Source of the DNA: UBA4582 sp047630175
Lineage (GTDB): Bacteria > Pseudomonadota > Gammaproteobacteria > Pseudomonadales > Azotimanducaceae
Reading direction: 5' to 3'
Assembly: GCA_047630175.1 (NCBI GenBank)
Contig: JBLHVI010000004.1
Span: 60,590 to 124,589, forward strand
Length of the DNA stretch: 64,000 nucleotides
Every line of letters begins with the position of its first letter. Within the stretch, counting starts at the first letter, position 1. The notes beneath the pieces are model-generated. The model had not been told where the DNA came from, ran no database searches, and saw only the letters and a list, made by a program, of their open reading frames with translations. The position numbers and the translations under genes were made by a program. Shown one piece after another: positions 15,472 to 24,392 of this stretch.

Positions 15472-16310
15472 GTTTTAACCTCTAATAGAAAAATTAGGGA
15501 CACCTAATGACTGGGCACTCCATCAAACCGGTGAAATTACGCCTTAACTAACCACAAGCGCGCAGGCAAAGCGATGGCAACCGCGTTTCTGGCTAGCCTG
15601 CAAGGCGTGTATAAACCACTCACAGCCGGTCAACAGATAACGATACGGCCACTCGTCGCACTAAAGTCATTGAACAAGCTTAACAGGCAATGCCAGAAGG
15701 TAAGATTTTCCCGGCAACCCGCAACTATTACTTCATGAATGAACCCGCCTTTTTATTGCGCCCCACATTTTATTGAGCCCCCACTGGTCGTTTTTCATTC
15801 AATCGCAGGGGGCTCGTTTTAAGCGGGCACTTGCACCCGTCGGTCGCTTGCTAATGAGCGCACTGTTGGGTATCAAAACAAGATCCTCGGTTTCAGGAAG
15901 CAGCAGAACCCACAACGTTCAACCCGGCTGATTTCCATCCAAACAGCATCGATGTGCCGACAACGTTTACACGAGCAAGCGCAATGGAGGTATTCATTAG
16001 TCAACCAACCCGCTCAGGATTCAAGGGAAGAGATGGCTAATTTTTGATCAAATCTAGCGGTCGCTTTGGCAATAGTGCCTGCATGCACGAACGGGACTTT
16101 AAGGGCGGTAGCAACCGTAGCGGGTGTTATCGGGTTGCCGCCAGTTTCTGCAATCACATGCACTAACGACCACAGGCGCCTGAGAAATCAGCACCCTGGA
16201 TTGACTCAACGAATGATTGGGCGCGTGAGCCAAAAAAAAACAGCAGAAATCCTAAATACACTGTTAATAATCAGCTCGATAAGTAAATATAACGCAACTT
16301 TATCTCGAGT
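15472..16310 (+). other. 839-bp gene-poor stretch after tRNA-Arg
   Basis: No convincing gene. Short open frames exist (one of 53 codons from an ATG at 15574, one of 82 codons ending at 16314) but they have no recognisable motif and poor start contexts. A strong terminator-like hairpin lies at 15775-15820. Together with the pseudogenes to the left this looks like decayed DNA flanking a tRNA. Confidence 0.5.
15775..15820 (+). terminator. Terminator-like hairpin downstream of tRNA-Arg
   Basis: GAGCCCCC (15775-15782) is perfectly complementary to GGGGGCTC (15808-15815), and GTTTT follows. The loop is 25 bases, longer than ideal. It would end transcription coming from the tRNA side. Confidence 0.6.
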
Positions 16311-16322
16311 ATGAATATTATC

Positions 16323-16778
16323 ATGCAAGAAATGGACGCAAAAGATCTACACATCCTCAGAATTCTTCAACGCGATAGCAGCGTGTCTGCTGCTGATATC
16401 GCCGAAAAAGTACATTTATCCGTCAATGCTTGCTGGCGTCGCATCAAACGTTTGCAGCAGGAGGTCATTGAAAAGCAGGTTGCGATACTCAACCCAACGC
16501 ACTTCGGTATCGGCTTAACTGTTTTTGTTTCGGTTCGAACCAATCAGCATAACGAGGCTTGGCTTGATCAATTTTCAGAGGGTGTCAGCGGGATCCCTGA
16601 GGTAGTGGAATTCTATCGCCTCAGCGGCGAAACAGACTACCTGCTGAAAGTACTCACGCGAGATATAACCGACTATGACAGAGTATACAAACAGATTATA
16701 AAGGCCGCCCCCCTCAGCGATGTTTCTTCATCGTTCGCCATGGAACGCATTAAATCGACGACCTCGCTGCCTATCTAG
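16323..16778 (+). CDS. Lrp/AsnC family transcriptional regulator
   Basis: Small DNA-binding regulator. The N-terminal winged helix covers about residues 3-62 (MDAKDLHILRILQRDSSVSA, then ADIAEKVHLSVNACWRRIKR) and the C-terminal RAM/AsnC effector domain about 70-150 (VFVSVRTNQHN, VVEFYRLSGETDYLLKVLTR). The ATG at 16323 gives 151 residues; an in-frame ATG at 16311 adds four. Lrp-like members usually respond to amino acids and often regulate a neighbouring gene, but here the flanks are a gene-poor stretch and an unrelated response regulator, so the target is not evident. Confidence 0.9.
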   Translation: MQEMDAKDLHILRILQRDSSVSAADIAEKVHLSVNACWRRIKRLQQEVIEKQVAILNPTHFGIGLTVFVSVRTNQHNEAWLDQFSEGVSGIPEVVEFYRLSGETDYLLKVLTRDITDYDRVYKQIIKAAPLSDVSSSFAMERIKSTTSLPI

Positions 16779-17218
16779 CGAGCATCTCTGTTGCTCTGCG
16801 CAGAGCGCCTGCTCGCTTAACAAGCGAGTGATGCAAGCCCAACTCCAAACAATAGCAACGACTAAACGTCGCTCAAATGGCAGACTGTCTGGCTATATCT
16901 GCATGCAAAATAGATATCAGCCTGCTTCGTCGCGCTAACAGTTAATAGAAGTTCGCAGGAAGTTTGTACAATTTTTGAGCAACCCGCTTTTTTACAATAA
17001 AGGGCCCCATAAATTGCGTTCGGTCAGTTATTTACATCAACCTTCGATGTTATTATGACCGTAAATCGAACCAATCTTTTTTCGTTAGGTTAGCAATGTT
17101 GAGCGATAACTATTAGAGTTTCCGGACTGGCAGCCCAAATCACCTATGGTAGATTTTGGATTGTGCATTTGTGTAATATCTTGCACTAGCAACCAGAATT
17201 CAGGAACCCTACATTTCG
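16779..17218 (+). other. 440-bp intergenic region with one hairpin
   Basis: No gene seen. An imperfect hairpin lies at 16891-16922 (GGCTATATCT against AGATATCAGCC, one bulged base). The right half is AT-rich and should hold the promoter of the REC-MarR gene, though no clear -35/-10 pair stands out. Confidence 0.45.
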
Positions 17219-18157
17219 ATGTTGAAAATTTTAGTCGCCGAAGATGACGCCGGCATTCGAGAATCGCTGCGAGGCGCACTCGAAGAAGATGGCCACAAAG
17301 TTATTGAAGCCCAAGACGGCGTACAGGGCCTACGACTGGTTCGTACTGAACTACCGAACCTGATTATTTCAGACGTAAGAATGCCTAAAATGACGGGCGA
17401 CAGACTCTTCTCTGAGGTTAGAAATCTTGGGGTTAACTTCCAAGTCATACCGTTTGTTTTTTTGAGCGCGTCCTCAGCCGAAACTGAACACGTTACACGC
17501 ATGAACAACGGCGCTGATGGCTGCTTTCGGAAGCCCATTAATTTCAAATTACTCTGCGCACATGTCAACTCTTGCCTGTCAAACTCTCAGCGCCACTCGT
17601 TATTTATTGAAAGCAAACTCAACGAAATCCAGCGTTTGATTGATGCGGATAGCCACGTTGAATTCGACCACTACCAGCCCCTAGCCGGTAACGTTGATGA
17701 CTTTCTGAAGACGGTCAGCCGTTCGGTGGGCGACCGGCTCAAAACTGCGGCCAACGATGACGTCTCCACGCTAGACAGGCAGCCAGTCAGCACCCATTTT
17801 AGTGACTCCCATGCATTAGCCTACGTTCGCTTTTGTCTTGAGCAACTTGAACAGCATCGAACTATATTCAGCTCTGGAAATTCTGACACCCTGACTTGGT
17901 GGATGATATTCACTGTGGCGGAAGCGCAGCTAGCGAACACACAATTATTTGTGTCTGATTTGTACTTCAGCACCTTGTCGGCCAAAACGACCATCAATTC
18001 GCGGATCAATCTGTTGGTTGAAAGAGGGATTCTCAGCAGAAACGACCATCCGACTGATGGCCGTCGCCAAAGTCTTCGGTTGGCACTGTCGTTTCAAGAC
18101 AGATTCGATGAGTACATGGCTAGCAGTATCAAGAGCTTGCAACACCTAATCAACTAA
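17219..18157 (+). CDS. Response regulator with MarR-like winged-helix output
   Basis: A 312-residue protein. The N-terminal receiver domain covers about 1-120, with acidic pair D9/D10 (VAEDDAGIRESLRG), phospho-acceptor D52 (LIISDVRMPKMTG) and K105 (CFRKPINF), all key residues present. A linker of about 90 residues is partly helical. The C-terminal 90 residues look like a MarR-type winged helix: TWWMIFTVAEAQLANTQLFV, then SDLYFSTLSAKTTINSRINL (recognition helix) and LVERGILSRNDHPTDGRRQS, the beta-wing with the DxRR signature. Usual response regulators carry OmpR, NarL or NtrC outputs, so this combination is uncommon. No kinase gene is adjacent; the nearest kinase-related DNA is the REC remnant at 14.5 kb. 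Confidence 0.8.
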   Translation: MLKILVAEDDAGIRESLRGALEEDGHKVIEAQDGVQGLRLVRTELPNLIISDVRMPKMTGDRLFSEVRNLGVNFQVIPFVFLSASSAETEHVTRMNNGADGCFRKPINFKLLCAHVNSCLSNSQRHSLFIESKLNEIQRLIDADSHVEFDHYQPLAGNVDDFLKTVSRSVGDRLKTAANDDVSTLDRQPVSTHFSDSHALAYVRFCLEQLEQHRTIFSSGNSDTLTWWMIFTVAEAQLANTQLFVSDLYFSTLSAKTTINSRINLLVERGILSRNDHPTDGRRQSLRLALSFQDRFDEYMASSIKSLQHLIN

Positions 18158-18379
18158 TTTTTGCAGCCTGCTACCGCCCGTCTGCCCGATGGCAGCACGC
18201 CGCCTAGGCTGTCACTATCCGTCAACTCCGCTACACTCCTAGATACAACCTCATTATTGAATGGACTATCGAATGGCCATTTGAATACACTGTTGCGCAC
18301 TCTGTTGGGCGATCAGTAGCGTACGCTATTGAATTTAGTAGTGACCGACAGCACCCCAAATTGCGCCAAGGACTACAAA

Positions 18380-19171
18380 ATGCCGCCAAGCAGACCAACC
18401 AGCCTGCTGCTAGAACTGACTCACAACCTAACGCGGCGGAACCTGCTGTCCCAATACCAAGGCACGCTATTAGGCTTCGCTTGGGCGCTACTAACACCGT
18501 TGATGCTTTTGGGGATCTACACGTTGGTATTCACAGGTTTATTTAATGCGCGCTGGCCCGGCAGCGACGCACCCAGCCATTTCGCCCTGCATATGTTTGC
18601 CGGCATGATTATCCACGCTTGGTTCGGCGAGGCTATTCAACGGGCCCCCGCGTTGTTTAGTAGTGATGCGGCGCTTGTGACCAAAATGGCGTTTCCGCTG
18701 AGTATTTTGCCGATTGCCCAGATCCTCGCCAGTGGCCTGCAAGTGCTAGCAAGCCTAGCACTACTCATTGTATTTGCGGCGCTTTACGGCATGATGCCCG
18801 GCGTGTCATTGCTGGCACTGCCCTTAATCCTGATCCCGTTCGCTATCCTACTGACCAGCCTCAGCATTGTTCTAAGCGCGCTAGGCGTCTATTTGCGCGA
18901 CCTGAGTATGATCACCGGCTTTATTTCAACAGGCTTGCTGTTTCTTTCCCCCGTGTTCTACCCGCTGGAGGGCGTCCCAGAACCCTGGCGAACGTTGATT
19001 TACCTAAACCCCTTGGCTTTTCCGATTGAGTCTATCCGCCAGATTATCTTTAATGCGCAATGGCCCAACTTCATCGGCGTTGTATGCTATTGCGTCGTGA
19101 GTATGCTCGCCCTAGGCTTAAGCATAAAGGTTTTGAATCGACTTCGAGGTGGGTTCGCTGATGTCATCTAA
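18380..19171 (+). CDS. ABC-2 type polysaccharide export permease (Wzm-like)
   Basis: Membrane subunit of an ABC exporter for O-antigen or other surface polysaccharide. I take the ATG at 18380 (263 residues); a TTG at 18329 would add 17. There are six hydrophobic segments: about 30-50, 70-90, 105-130 (ILPIAQILASGLQVLASLAL), 140-165, 170-195 and 230-250. ABC-2 motifs include LTRRNLLSQYQGTLLGFAWA at the N-terminus and FLSPVFYPLEGVPEPWRTLI with YLNPLAFPIESIRQ at the C-terminal side. It overlaps the ATPase gene by 11 bp, typical of wzm-wzt pairs. Confidence 0.88.
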   Translation: MPPSRPTSLLLELTHNLTRRNLLSQYQGTLLGFAWALLTPLMLLGIYTLVFTGLFNARWPGSDAPSHFALHMFAGMIIHAWFGEAIQRAPALFSSDAALVTKMAFPLSILPIAQILASGLQVLASLALLIVFAALYGMMPGVSLLALPLILIPFAILLTSLSIVLSALGVYLRDLSMITGFISTGLLFLSPVFYPLEGVPEPWRTLIYLNPLAFPIESIRQIIFNAQWPNFIGVVCYCVVSMLALGLSIKVLNRLRGGFADVI

Positions 19172-20636
19172 GCAGCCCGAAGCAACAACCGACTACCCGC
19201 TAGCGCATGATCATTGTTTAACGTGTGACGAGGTCTCAGCCGCCACTGCTAAACCCGATACGGTGTTGCGCTTACGTGCGATCAGCAAAGTATTTCGCAC
19301 CTACCAACTCCCCAGAGACCGACTCTGGCAAGGCCTCTTTAAGCGCTCGCGACACGCCACCGAACAGCGCGTCTTGAACGACATCAGCTTTGAGTTGGAG
19401 CGCGGCGAAATCGTTGGCATTTTGGGTCAAAACGGCGCTGGAAAATCGACCCTACTATCCATTATTTGCGGTGCCACTACCCAAACCCTGGGCGACGTAG
19501 AATGCGACGTACCGGTGTCACCTATGCTGGACCTAGGACTAGGGTTTGATGCCGCCCTAACAGGCAGACAAAATTTATATCTGGTCGGATCAATCCGCGG
19601 TTACAGTCGTAAAGCGATTGATATCCGCATGCCTGCTATCGAGTCATTCGCCGCTATCGGCGAGCATATTGAACGTCCGGTAAAGCACTACTCAAGCGGC
19701 ATGTATGTGCGCTTAGCATTTTCATTGGCGGTCAATCTCGATCCAGAGTTTTTGATTATTGATGAGGCTTTGGCTGTTGGCGATGAGGCGTTTCAAAGCA
19801 AATGCTTCGAGCGCCTTAGGTCGCTACGCAATGAAGGCGTGTCTATCTTGTTTGTGTCACATTCGACCCAAACCATACTCGATCTTTGCGACAGAGCTAT
19901 TTTGTTAGACCAAGGCGAATTGTTAGCCATTGGCGAGCCACACAAGGTCGTCAATCAATATCACAAGTTGACTTATTGCGCTCCCGCCGCCCGGCAGCAA
20001 GTACGCCAGAGCATCAAACAAGGCGGCGCGATGTATGCGCACGAAGCGATGGAAGACAGCCAAGCTGACAACGGTAGTAGTGATGCGAAAGACCTTACCA
20101 CTAACGGTAGCCTGCCAGCACTAATACCAGGTTATGACCCTAGCCTAACGCGCGCCTCCGAAGGCTTACGTTTTGCCAGTCACGGCGCTCATATTTCGAT
20201 GCCCGTGCTTACCGACTGCGATGGTGAGTCGGTTAACTTACTCAGTGCACGCAAAACTTACCGCTACGCCTACGTCGTTAACTTTACCCGAGCTGCCATG
20301 AATGTTCGTTTCGGGATGCTAATCAAGTCAACCACCGGGGTAGAGTTAGGCGGCCGGCAGATCAAAGCCTCGAATCGAGATGTCGTCAAAGGGGAAACCA
20401 TAGACATTGTTTTTGAATTTCGAGCCAACCTTAATCCAGGCACTTATTTTTTAAATGCTGGCGTGCTAGCAGTCGAAGACGGTGAAGATTTGTACATAGA
20501 CAGAATAATTGATGCAGTCCAGTTTCGTATATTACCCAACCAACTTCATCAAACAGGCTACGTCGATTTGATTATCGACGCACAAACGACTACCCAAAAG
20601 ACCCTCCAAACTATTGCCGACAACTCAGAAAACTAA
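19161..20636 (+). CDS. Polysaccharide ABC exporter ATPase with C-terminal glycan-binding domain (Wzt-like)
   Basis: Nucleotide-binding subunit for Wzm. Start at the ATG at 19161, overlapping the permease stop (491 residues). Walker A GQNGAGKST is at about 89-97, the signature YSSGMYVRLAFSLA at about 177-190, Walker B FLIIDEALAVGDEAF at about 197-211 and the H-loop in SILFVSHST. The N-terminal extension of about 35 residues is unusual. The C-terminal region (about 335-485) resembles the Wzt carbohydrate-binding beta-sandwich, which in O8/O9a-type systems recognises the finished chain end. This implies export of a full-length, end-modified glycan, consistent with the convergent sulfotransferase and the nearby glycosyltransferase. 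Confidence 0.9.
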   Translation: MSSKQPEATTDYPLAHDHCLTCDEVSAATAKPDTVLRLRAISKVFRTYQLPRDRLWQGLFKRSRHATEQRVLNDISFELERGEIVGILGQNGAGKSTLLSIICGATTQTLGDVECDVPVSPMLDLGLGFDAALTGRQNLYLVGSIRGYSRKAIDIRMPAIESFAAIGEHIERPVKHYSSGMYVRLAFSLAVNLDPEFLIIDEALAVGDEAFQSKCFERLRSLRNEGVSILFVSHSTQTILDLCDRAILLDQGELLAIGEPHKVVNQYHKLTYCAPAARQQVRQSIKQGGAMYAHEAMEDSQADNGSSDAKDLTTNGSLPALIPGYDPSLTRASEGLRFASHGAHISMPVLTDCDGESVNLLSARKTYRYAYVVNFTRAAMNVRFGMLIKSTTGVELGGRQIKASNRDVVKGETIDIVFEFRANLNPGTYFLNAGVLAVEDGEDLYIDRIIDAVQFRILPNQLHQTGYVDLIIDAQTTTQKTLQTIADNSEN

Positions 20637-22222
20637 AACAACACATATTTAAGCTGAACGTTGTCTAACGACAATCGCCCGTCGCCATCGAACGGCTCAA
20701 GCCCTAATCTAACTACGTCTTTGGTTATTTTCAGCGTGGTACTAAAACGACCTTTGCGTGGCTTGACACCCTCAATGATCTGAGGCGCGACCTCGTCTTT
20801 TTGATAAAGATAAATACGCGGCACCAGCAAACGATCGCTGTGTGTCACGTCAAACGACAAGCGTACCCGCCCAATGGGCAAAGCACCGAGATTAGAAATC
20901 AGCACGAAAAGAGGCTTTGTTCCACTACAGACAAAGTCACCGGCATCGAGATCGATACCACGATGTGGCTTTAATGCCAGTTGATGGGGTTCTGCCCATA
21001 TTGCTTTTTGCCAACCGTCTACCTCACCTCTAAAGCGTTGTCCAATTGCGGCCAGCCAATACACAGCGCGTAAGAGAATCTGACGACCGGCCTCTATCAC
21101 AACACGAACAGGTCGACTCATGCGCCAAATTTTGCTGTTGGTCACCGCCTGGAAATTGGCCTCGGCCCTGCCTAGGCGCTCGGCGAGTTGGTCGCGCCCA
21201 GCAAGGACTTGAATGGCCTGATCTCGCTCGGCGAGCAGTAGGGCTGTTGTATCGGTCAGGTTTTTTTCGACAACAGCTTTTGCCAATACCAGTTGCTGGT
21301 GCTCCTCGCTCCAGTGAGCCACCGCCGACTCAAGTTTATCGACATGTTGACGAGTCAATTCTGCCGCACGCTGCTGCGCAAGAAAAGCTAACTCTTGCTC
21401 AACCGTGTTAGGCAATAACTGTGCAAACGCTTGGATCTGCGCGTAAGCAAGGTCTAGGACCGGTTGAACCGCAGGATCTTGGTCCACCTCACGCAGGGCA
21501 TCAAAGGCCGTCAATACTAGCGCAGGTAAAGACTCACCTTGCTGCTGGTGATAATGATGACGCAGGTCCGGTGCGACATGCGCTACCATCTCAGTTGAAA
21601 ACTCATCCTCGGCGCCTAATCGCGCAAGGCAGGCGCGCAAGCAGCGTTCAGGCTCGGCAATTAATTGCTCATACTGCACCATGTGGCGTTTATAACCGCG
21701 TGACCCAATCTCAGCTGACAGTGAATAGGTTAACCAATTGAGATACGCCAGGTCCTGCGCAAACTGGTTTCGACGTGCCAGCGAGGCGGCCACTTCAGCG
21801 GGATGACGTAACAACACAAGGCACTGAAAGGGTACGTCGAGCTCATCCAGGACGGCCGTCCACAAAGGCAAAAATACACTTAATCGCGGGTCTTTGACTG
21901 CCCAGCGGGGTCTCGATAAAAATTCCGCCGACAACAACGCACTCAGCTGCTGTCGCGCCAGCCCAGCGCCAACGGACGCCATCCAGTCGGGCGGTAACAG
22001 ATGGCAGTTATACCAACGCAATCCTAAGCTGGCCAACAACGCATCATGGATTGTCACGATACGCTGGTCTTCAAAAAAGCCTTTGGGGTTAAAGTCTGCG
22101 GTTGACGGCAATAACTGCTCACCAAAAAACCAGCCAGCGGTGTGCAACGCGCCCGCCAGAGCTGAGGTGCCCGAGCGATGCATGCCCAAAATAAGCAGCC
22201 CAGCAGGTCTTTGCGCTGTCAT
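20633..22222 (-). CDS. Sulfotransferase family protein with coiled-coil and C-terminal beta domain
   Basis: Predicted PAPS-dependent sulfotransferase acting on a glycan or lipid acceptor. The 529-residue protein has the 5'-phosphosulfate loop GMHRSGTSALAGALH at residues 13-27, FNPKGFFEDQRIVTIHDALL, a KDPRLSVFLPLW segment, and LLRHPAEVAASLARRNQF (3'-phosphate binding). A helical coiled-coil-like part (about 270-365, with QELAFLAQQRAAELTRQHVD) and a C-terminal beta-rich domain (about 420-529) follow. Tail domains of this sort are common on polysaccharide-modifying enzymes. It is convergent with the wzt gene, overlapping it by 4 bp, so terminators must be shared. Confidence 0.82.
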   Translation of the reverse strand: MTAQRPAGLLILGMHRSGTSALAGALHTAGWFFGEQLLPSTADFNPKGFFEDQRIVTIHDALLASLGLRWYNCHLLPPDWMASVGAGLARQQLSALLSAEFLSRPRWAVKDPRLSVFLPLWTAVLDELDVPFQCLVLLRHPAEVAASLARRNQFAQDLAYLNWLTYSLSAEIGSRGYKRHMVQYEQLIAEPERCLRACLARLGAEDEFSTEMVAHVAPDLRHHYHQQQGESLPALVLTAFDALREVDQDPAVQPVLDLAYAQIQAFAQLLPNTVEQELAFLAQQRAAELTRQHVDKLESAVAHWSEEHQQLVLAKAVVEKNLTDTTALLLAERDQAIQVLAGRDQLAERLGRAEANFQAVTNSKIWRMSRPVRVVIEAGRQILLRAVYWLAAIGQRFRGEVDGWQKAIWAEPHQLALKPHRGIDLDAGDFVCSGTKPLFVLISNLGALPIGRVRLSFDVTHSDRLLVPRIYLYQKDEVAPQIIEGVKPRKGRFSTTLKITKDVVRLGLEPFDGDGRLSLDNVQLKYVLF

Positions 22223-22450
22223 AGACCAACCCGCAGGCGAGGCGCTGATTGAAATGCTGTCATGGGCTTGTCCGAGTCTGGTGAATTGATTATACCCAAG
22301 GTCGATGAAAGAAAAACAATCACCGCAGTTTTGACTACAATGACACTACTTCGGTCACTGCGCCTAGGCACCGCTCACGGGACCCTCATAAGTTAATGCG
22401 GCATGTCACTGTAGACTGTCATAGCCCACGTTATAGTGAGAACAACGACC

Positions 22451-24310
22451 ATGCGACCCATCGGTAACCCGGATATAAATCCTGCAACCCAGCCGCCCGC
22501 ACGAGGGCAACTGACGGCTGAAACAGAAATTGCCATGAAGCACGGTGATTATCAGGCGTGGATAAACGCGAGCGAGACACAGTACCAACAACCCGACTAT
22601 CAAACCCAGCAGCTTGCTCATCTCACACAGCTAAGCAAACTCCCGGTGTTGTCGATCCTTATGCCGGTCTATTGTCCAGATCCTGACTACCTTGATCAGG
22701 CTATCACCTCGGTGTACAGCCAAAGTTATCCGCACTGGCAACTTTGCATCGTCGATGACGCCTCTGGCGATACTGCGCTGACACAAAAACTGCAAACACT
22801 CGAGGCCAATGACTCGCGCATACGCTATGTTGCTCATAACACTAACCAACATATCTCAGCCGCCACCAATAGCGCACTGGCACTGGCCGTCGGCGACTTT
22901 GTTACCTTTTTAGATCAAGACGACGTGCTTCCAACTCAAGCACTTTTGCGCGTCGCCATGGAGATCAATGACCATCCTGAAGCAAAACTTTTCTACACGG
23001 ATGAGGACAAACTCAACGCAGCCGGCCATCGCCAGACGCCGAATTTTAAACCCGCTTGGAACTATGACCTACTGCTATCGCAGAACTACCTCTGTCACCT
23101 CGCTGTTTATGAGATGGCACTGCTACGTGCACTGGGCGGTATGCGCCTTGGCTATGAGGGCGCCCAAGATCACGACCTAGCGCTACGCGCAGCAACGAAA
23201 ATTGATGCGGCGCGCGTTGTTCGGCATATCCCAGAGATTCTGTATCACTGGCGAGTACATCCTCAAAGTACAGCCGCGAATCCAGACAGCAAACCCTATG
23301 CTCAAGACAGCGGCATGCGTGCCATTGAGGATCATTTAAAGACACAAGCTATCAATGCCCGCGTTAGCCGGCAGGGTATTCACTACCGCGTTCACTATCA
23401 TCTTGACGCGCCACCACCGGTCACTATCATCATTCCAACACGCAATATGCAGCAAACACTCAAGGTCTGCATTGACAGCTTACTGGAGAAAACCCAGTAC
23501 CCAAACTTCAGGCTGCTTATTATTGATAACGACTCAGATGACTTTGATGCAATTAATTATCTTAGATCCTTGTCGCGGCTGCCGCAGGTGGATGTACTAG
23601 TGGACAACCAAGCTTTTAACTATTCAGCCCTAAATAATCACGCTGTTGACCAAGCCGACACCGACATAGTTTGCCTGCTTAACAATGACGTGGAAGTCAT
23701 TGCGCCTGGATGGCTGACCGAGATGGTGTCTCACTTGGTCAGAGATGGCGTCGGCATTGTTGGCGCGAAGCTGCGCTACCCGAACGACCAAATCCAGCAT
23801 GCTGGCGTCATCCTTGGCATCGGTGGGATCGCCGGTCACGGCCATAAGTATTTTCAGCACGACGAACCCGGTTATTTCGGCCGCCTAGCACTAGTGCAGA
23901 ACTATTCTGCGGTCACCGGTGCCTGCCTGCTAACGCGCAAATCAATCTGGCAGCAGGTCGGTGGCCTTGAGACGCAGTTGGCAGTCGCGTTCAACGATGT
24001 CGACTACTGCCTGCGAGTGCAGGACCTTGGTTTTCGTGTTGTCTGGACGCCTTTTGCAGACCTCTATCATCATGAGTCCTTGAGTCGCGGCCAAGAAGAC
24101 TCACCAGAAAAACAGGCGCGATTCACCGCAGAAGTTGACTATATGATGCATCGCTGGCAGCACGTTATCGATCATGACCCGGCCTACAGCCCAAATTTGA
24201 GCCACCACAAGGAGGACTTTTCAATAGCAGGACAACGCCGACCCCTCGCTAGCGACGGCACCGCAGACAACGCGTCAAATGTCCGAGCCAGCGCAAAAAC
24301 TTCTCGCTAG
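22451..24310 (+). CDS. Two-domain family 2 glycosyltransferase
   Basis: Likely builds the polysaccharide exported by Wzm/Wzt. I take the ATG at 22451 (619 residues); a GTG at 22436 is possible. The first GT2 domain (about 60-290) shows LSILMPVYCPDPDYLDQAIT, LCIVDDASGDTALT, VTFLDQDDVLPTQALLRVAM and LFYTDEDKL. The second (about 320-575) shows VTIIIPTRNMQQTLKVCIDS, LLIIDNDSDDFDAINYL, VCLLNNDVEVIAPGWLTEMV and VGIVGAKLRYPNDQIQHAGV with FNDVDYCLRVQDLGFRVVWT. Both carry acidic DxD-like motifs, so both may be active. Similar proteins assemble repeating O-antigen or capsular backbones. Confidence 0.88.
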   Translation: MRPIGNPDINPATQPPARGQLTAETEIAMKHGDYQAWINASETQYQQPDYQTQQLAHLTQLSKLPVLSILMPVYCPDPDYLDQAITSVYSQSYPHWQLCIVDDASGDTALTQKLQTLEANDSRIRYVAHNTNQHISAATNSALALAVGDFVTFLDQDDVLPTQALLRVAMEINDHPEAKLFYTDEDKLNAAGHRQTPNFKPAWNYDLLLSQNYLCHLAVYEMALLRALGGMRLGYEGAQDHDLALRAATKIDAARVVRHIPEILYHWRVHPQSTAANPDSKPYAQDSGMRAIEDHLKTQAINARVSRQGIHYRVHYHLDAPPPVTIIIPTRNMQQTLKVCIDSLLEKTQYPNFRLLIIDNDSDDFDAINYLRSLSRLPQVDVLVDNQAFNYSALNNHAVDQADTDIVCLLNNDVEVIAPGWLTEMVSHLVRDGVGIVGAKLRYPNDQIQHAGVILGIGGIAGHGHKYFQHDEPGYFGRLALVQNYSAVTGACLLTRKSIWQQVGGLETQLAVAFNDVDYCLRVQDLGFRVVWTPFADLYHHESLSRGQEDSPEKQARFTAEVDYMMHRWQHVIDHDPAYSPNLSHHKEDFSIAGQRRPLASDGTADNASNVRASAKTSR

Positions 24311-24392
24311 ACCCAAAACTCAATCACACGCGCAAGTAGCGATACACCACCCGGCTTCTGGCAAACACCTTGATACAGACTACACTCAACGT

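Noticed and set aside
14871..15503. Long open frame including the tRNA on the opposite strand
   Set aside because: Reading through a tRNA antisense is an artefact; the real CoA-binding gene starts at 15278.
15396..16310. Integrated element at tRNA-Arg
   Set aside because: No integrase, no phage gene and no recognisable direct repeat of the tRNA 3' end seen by eye.
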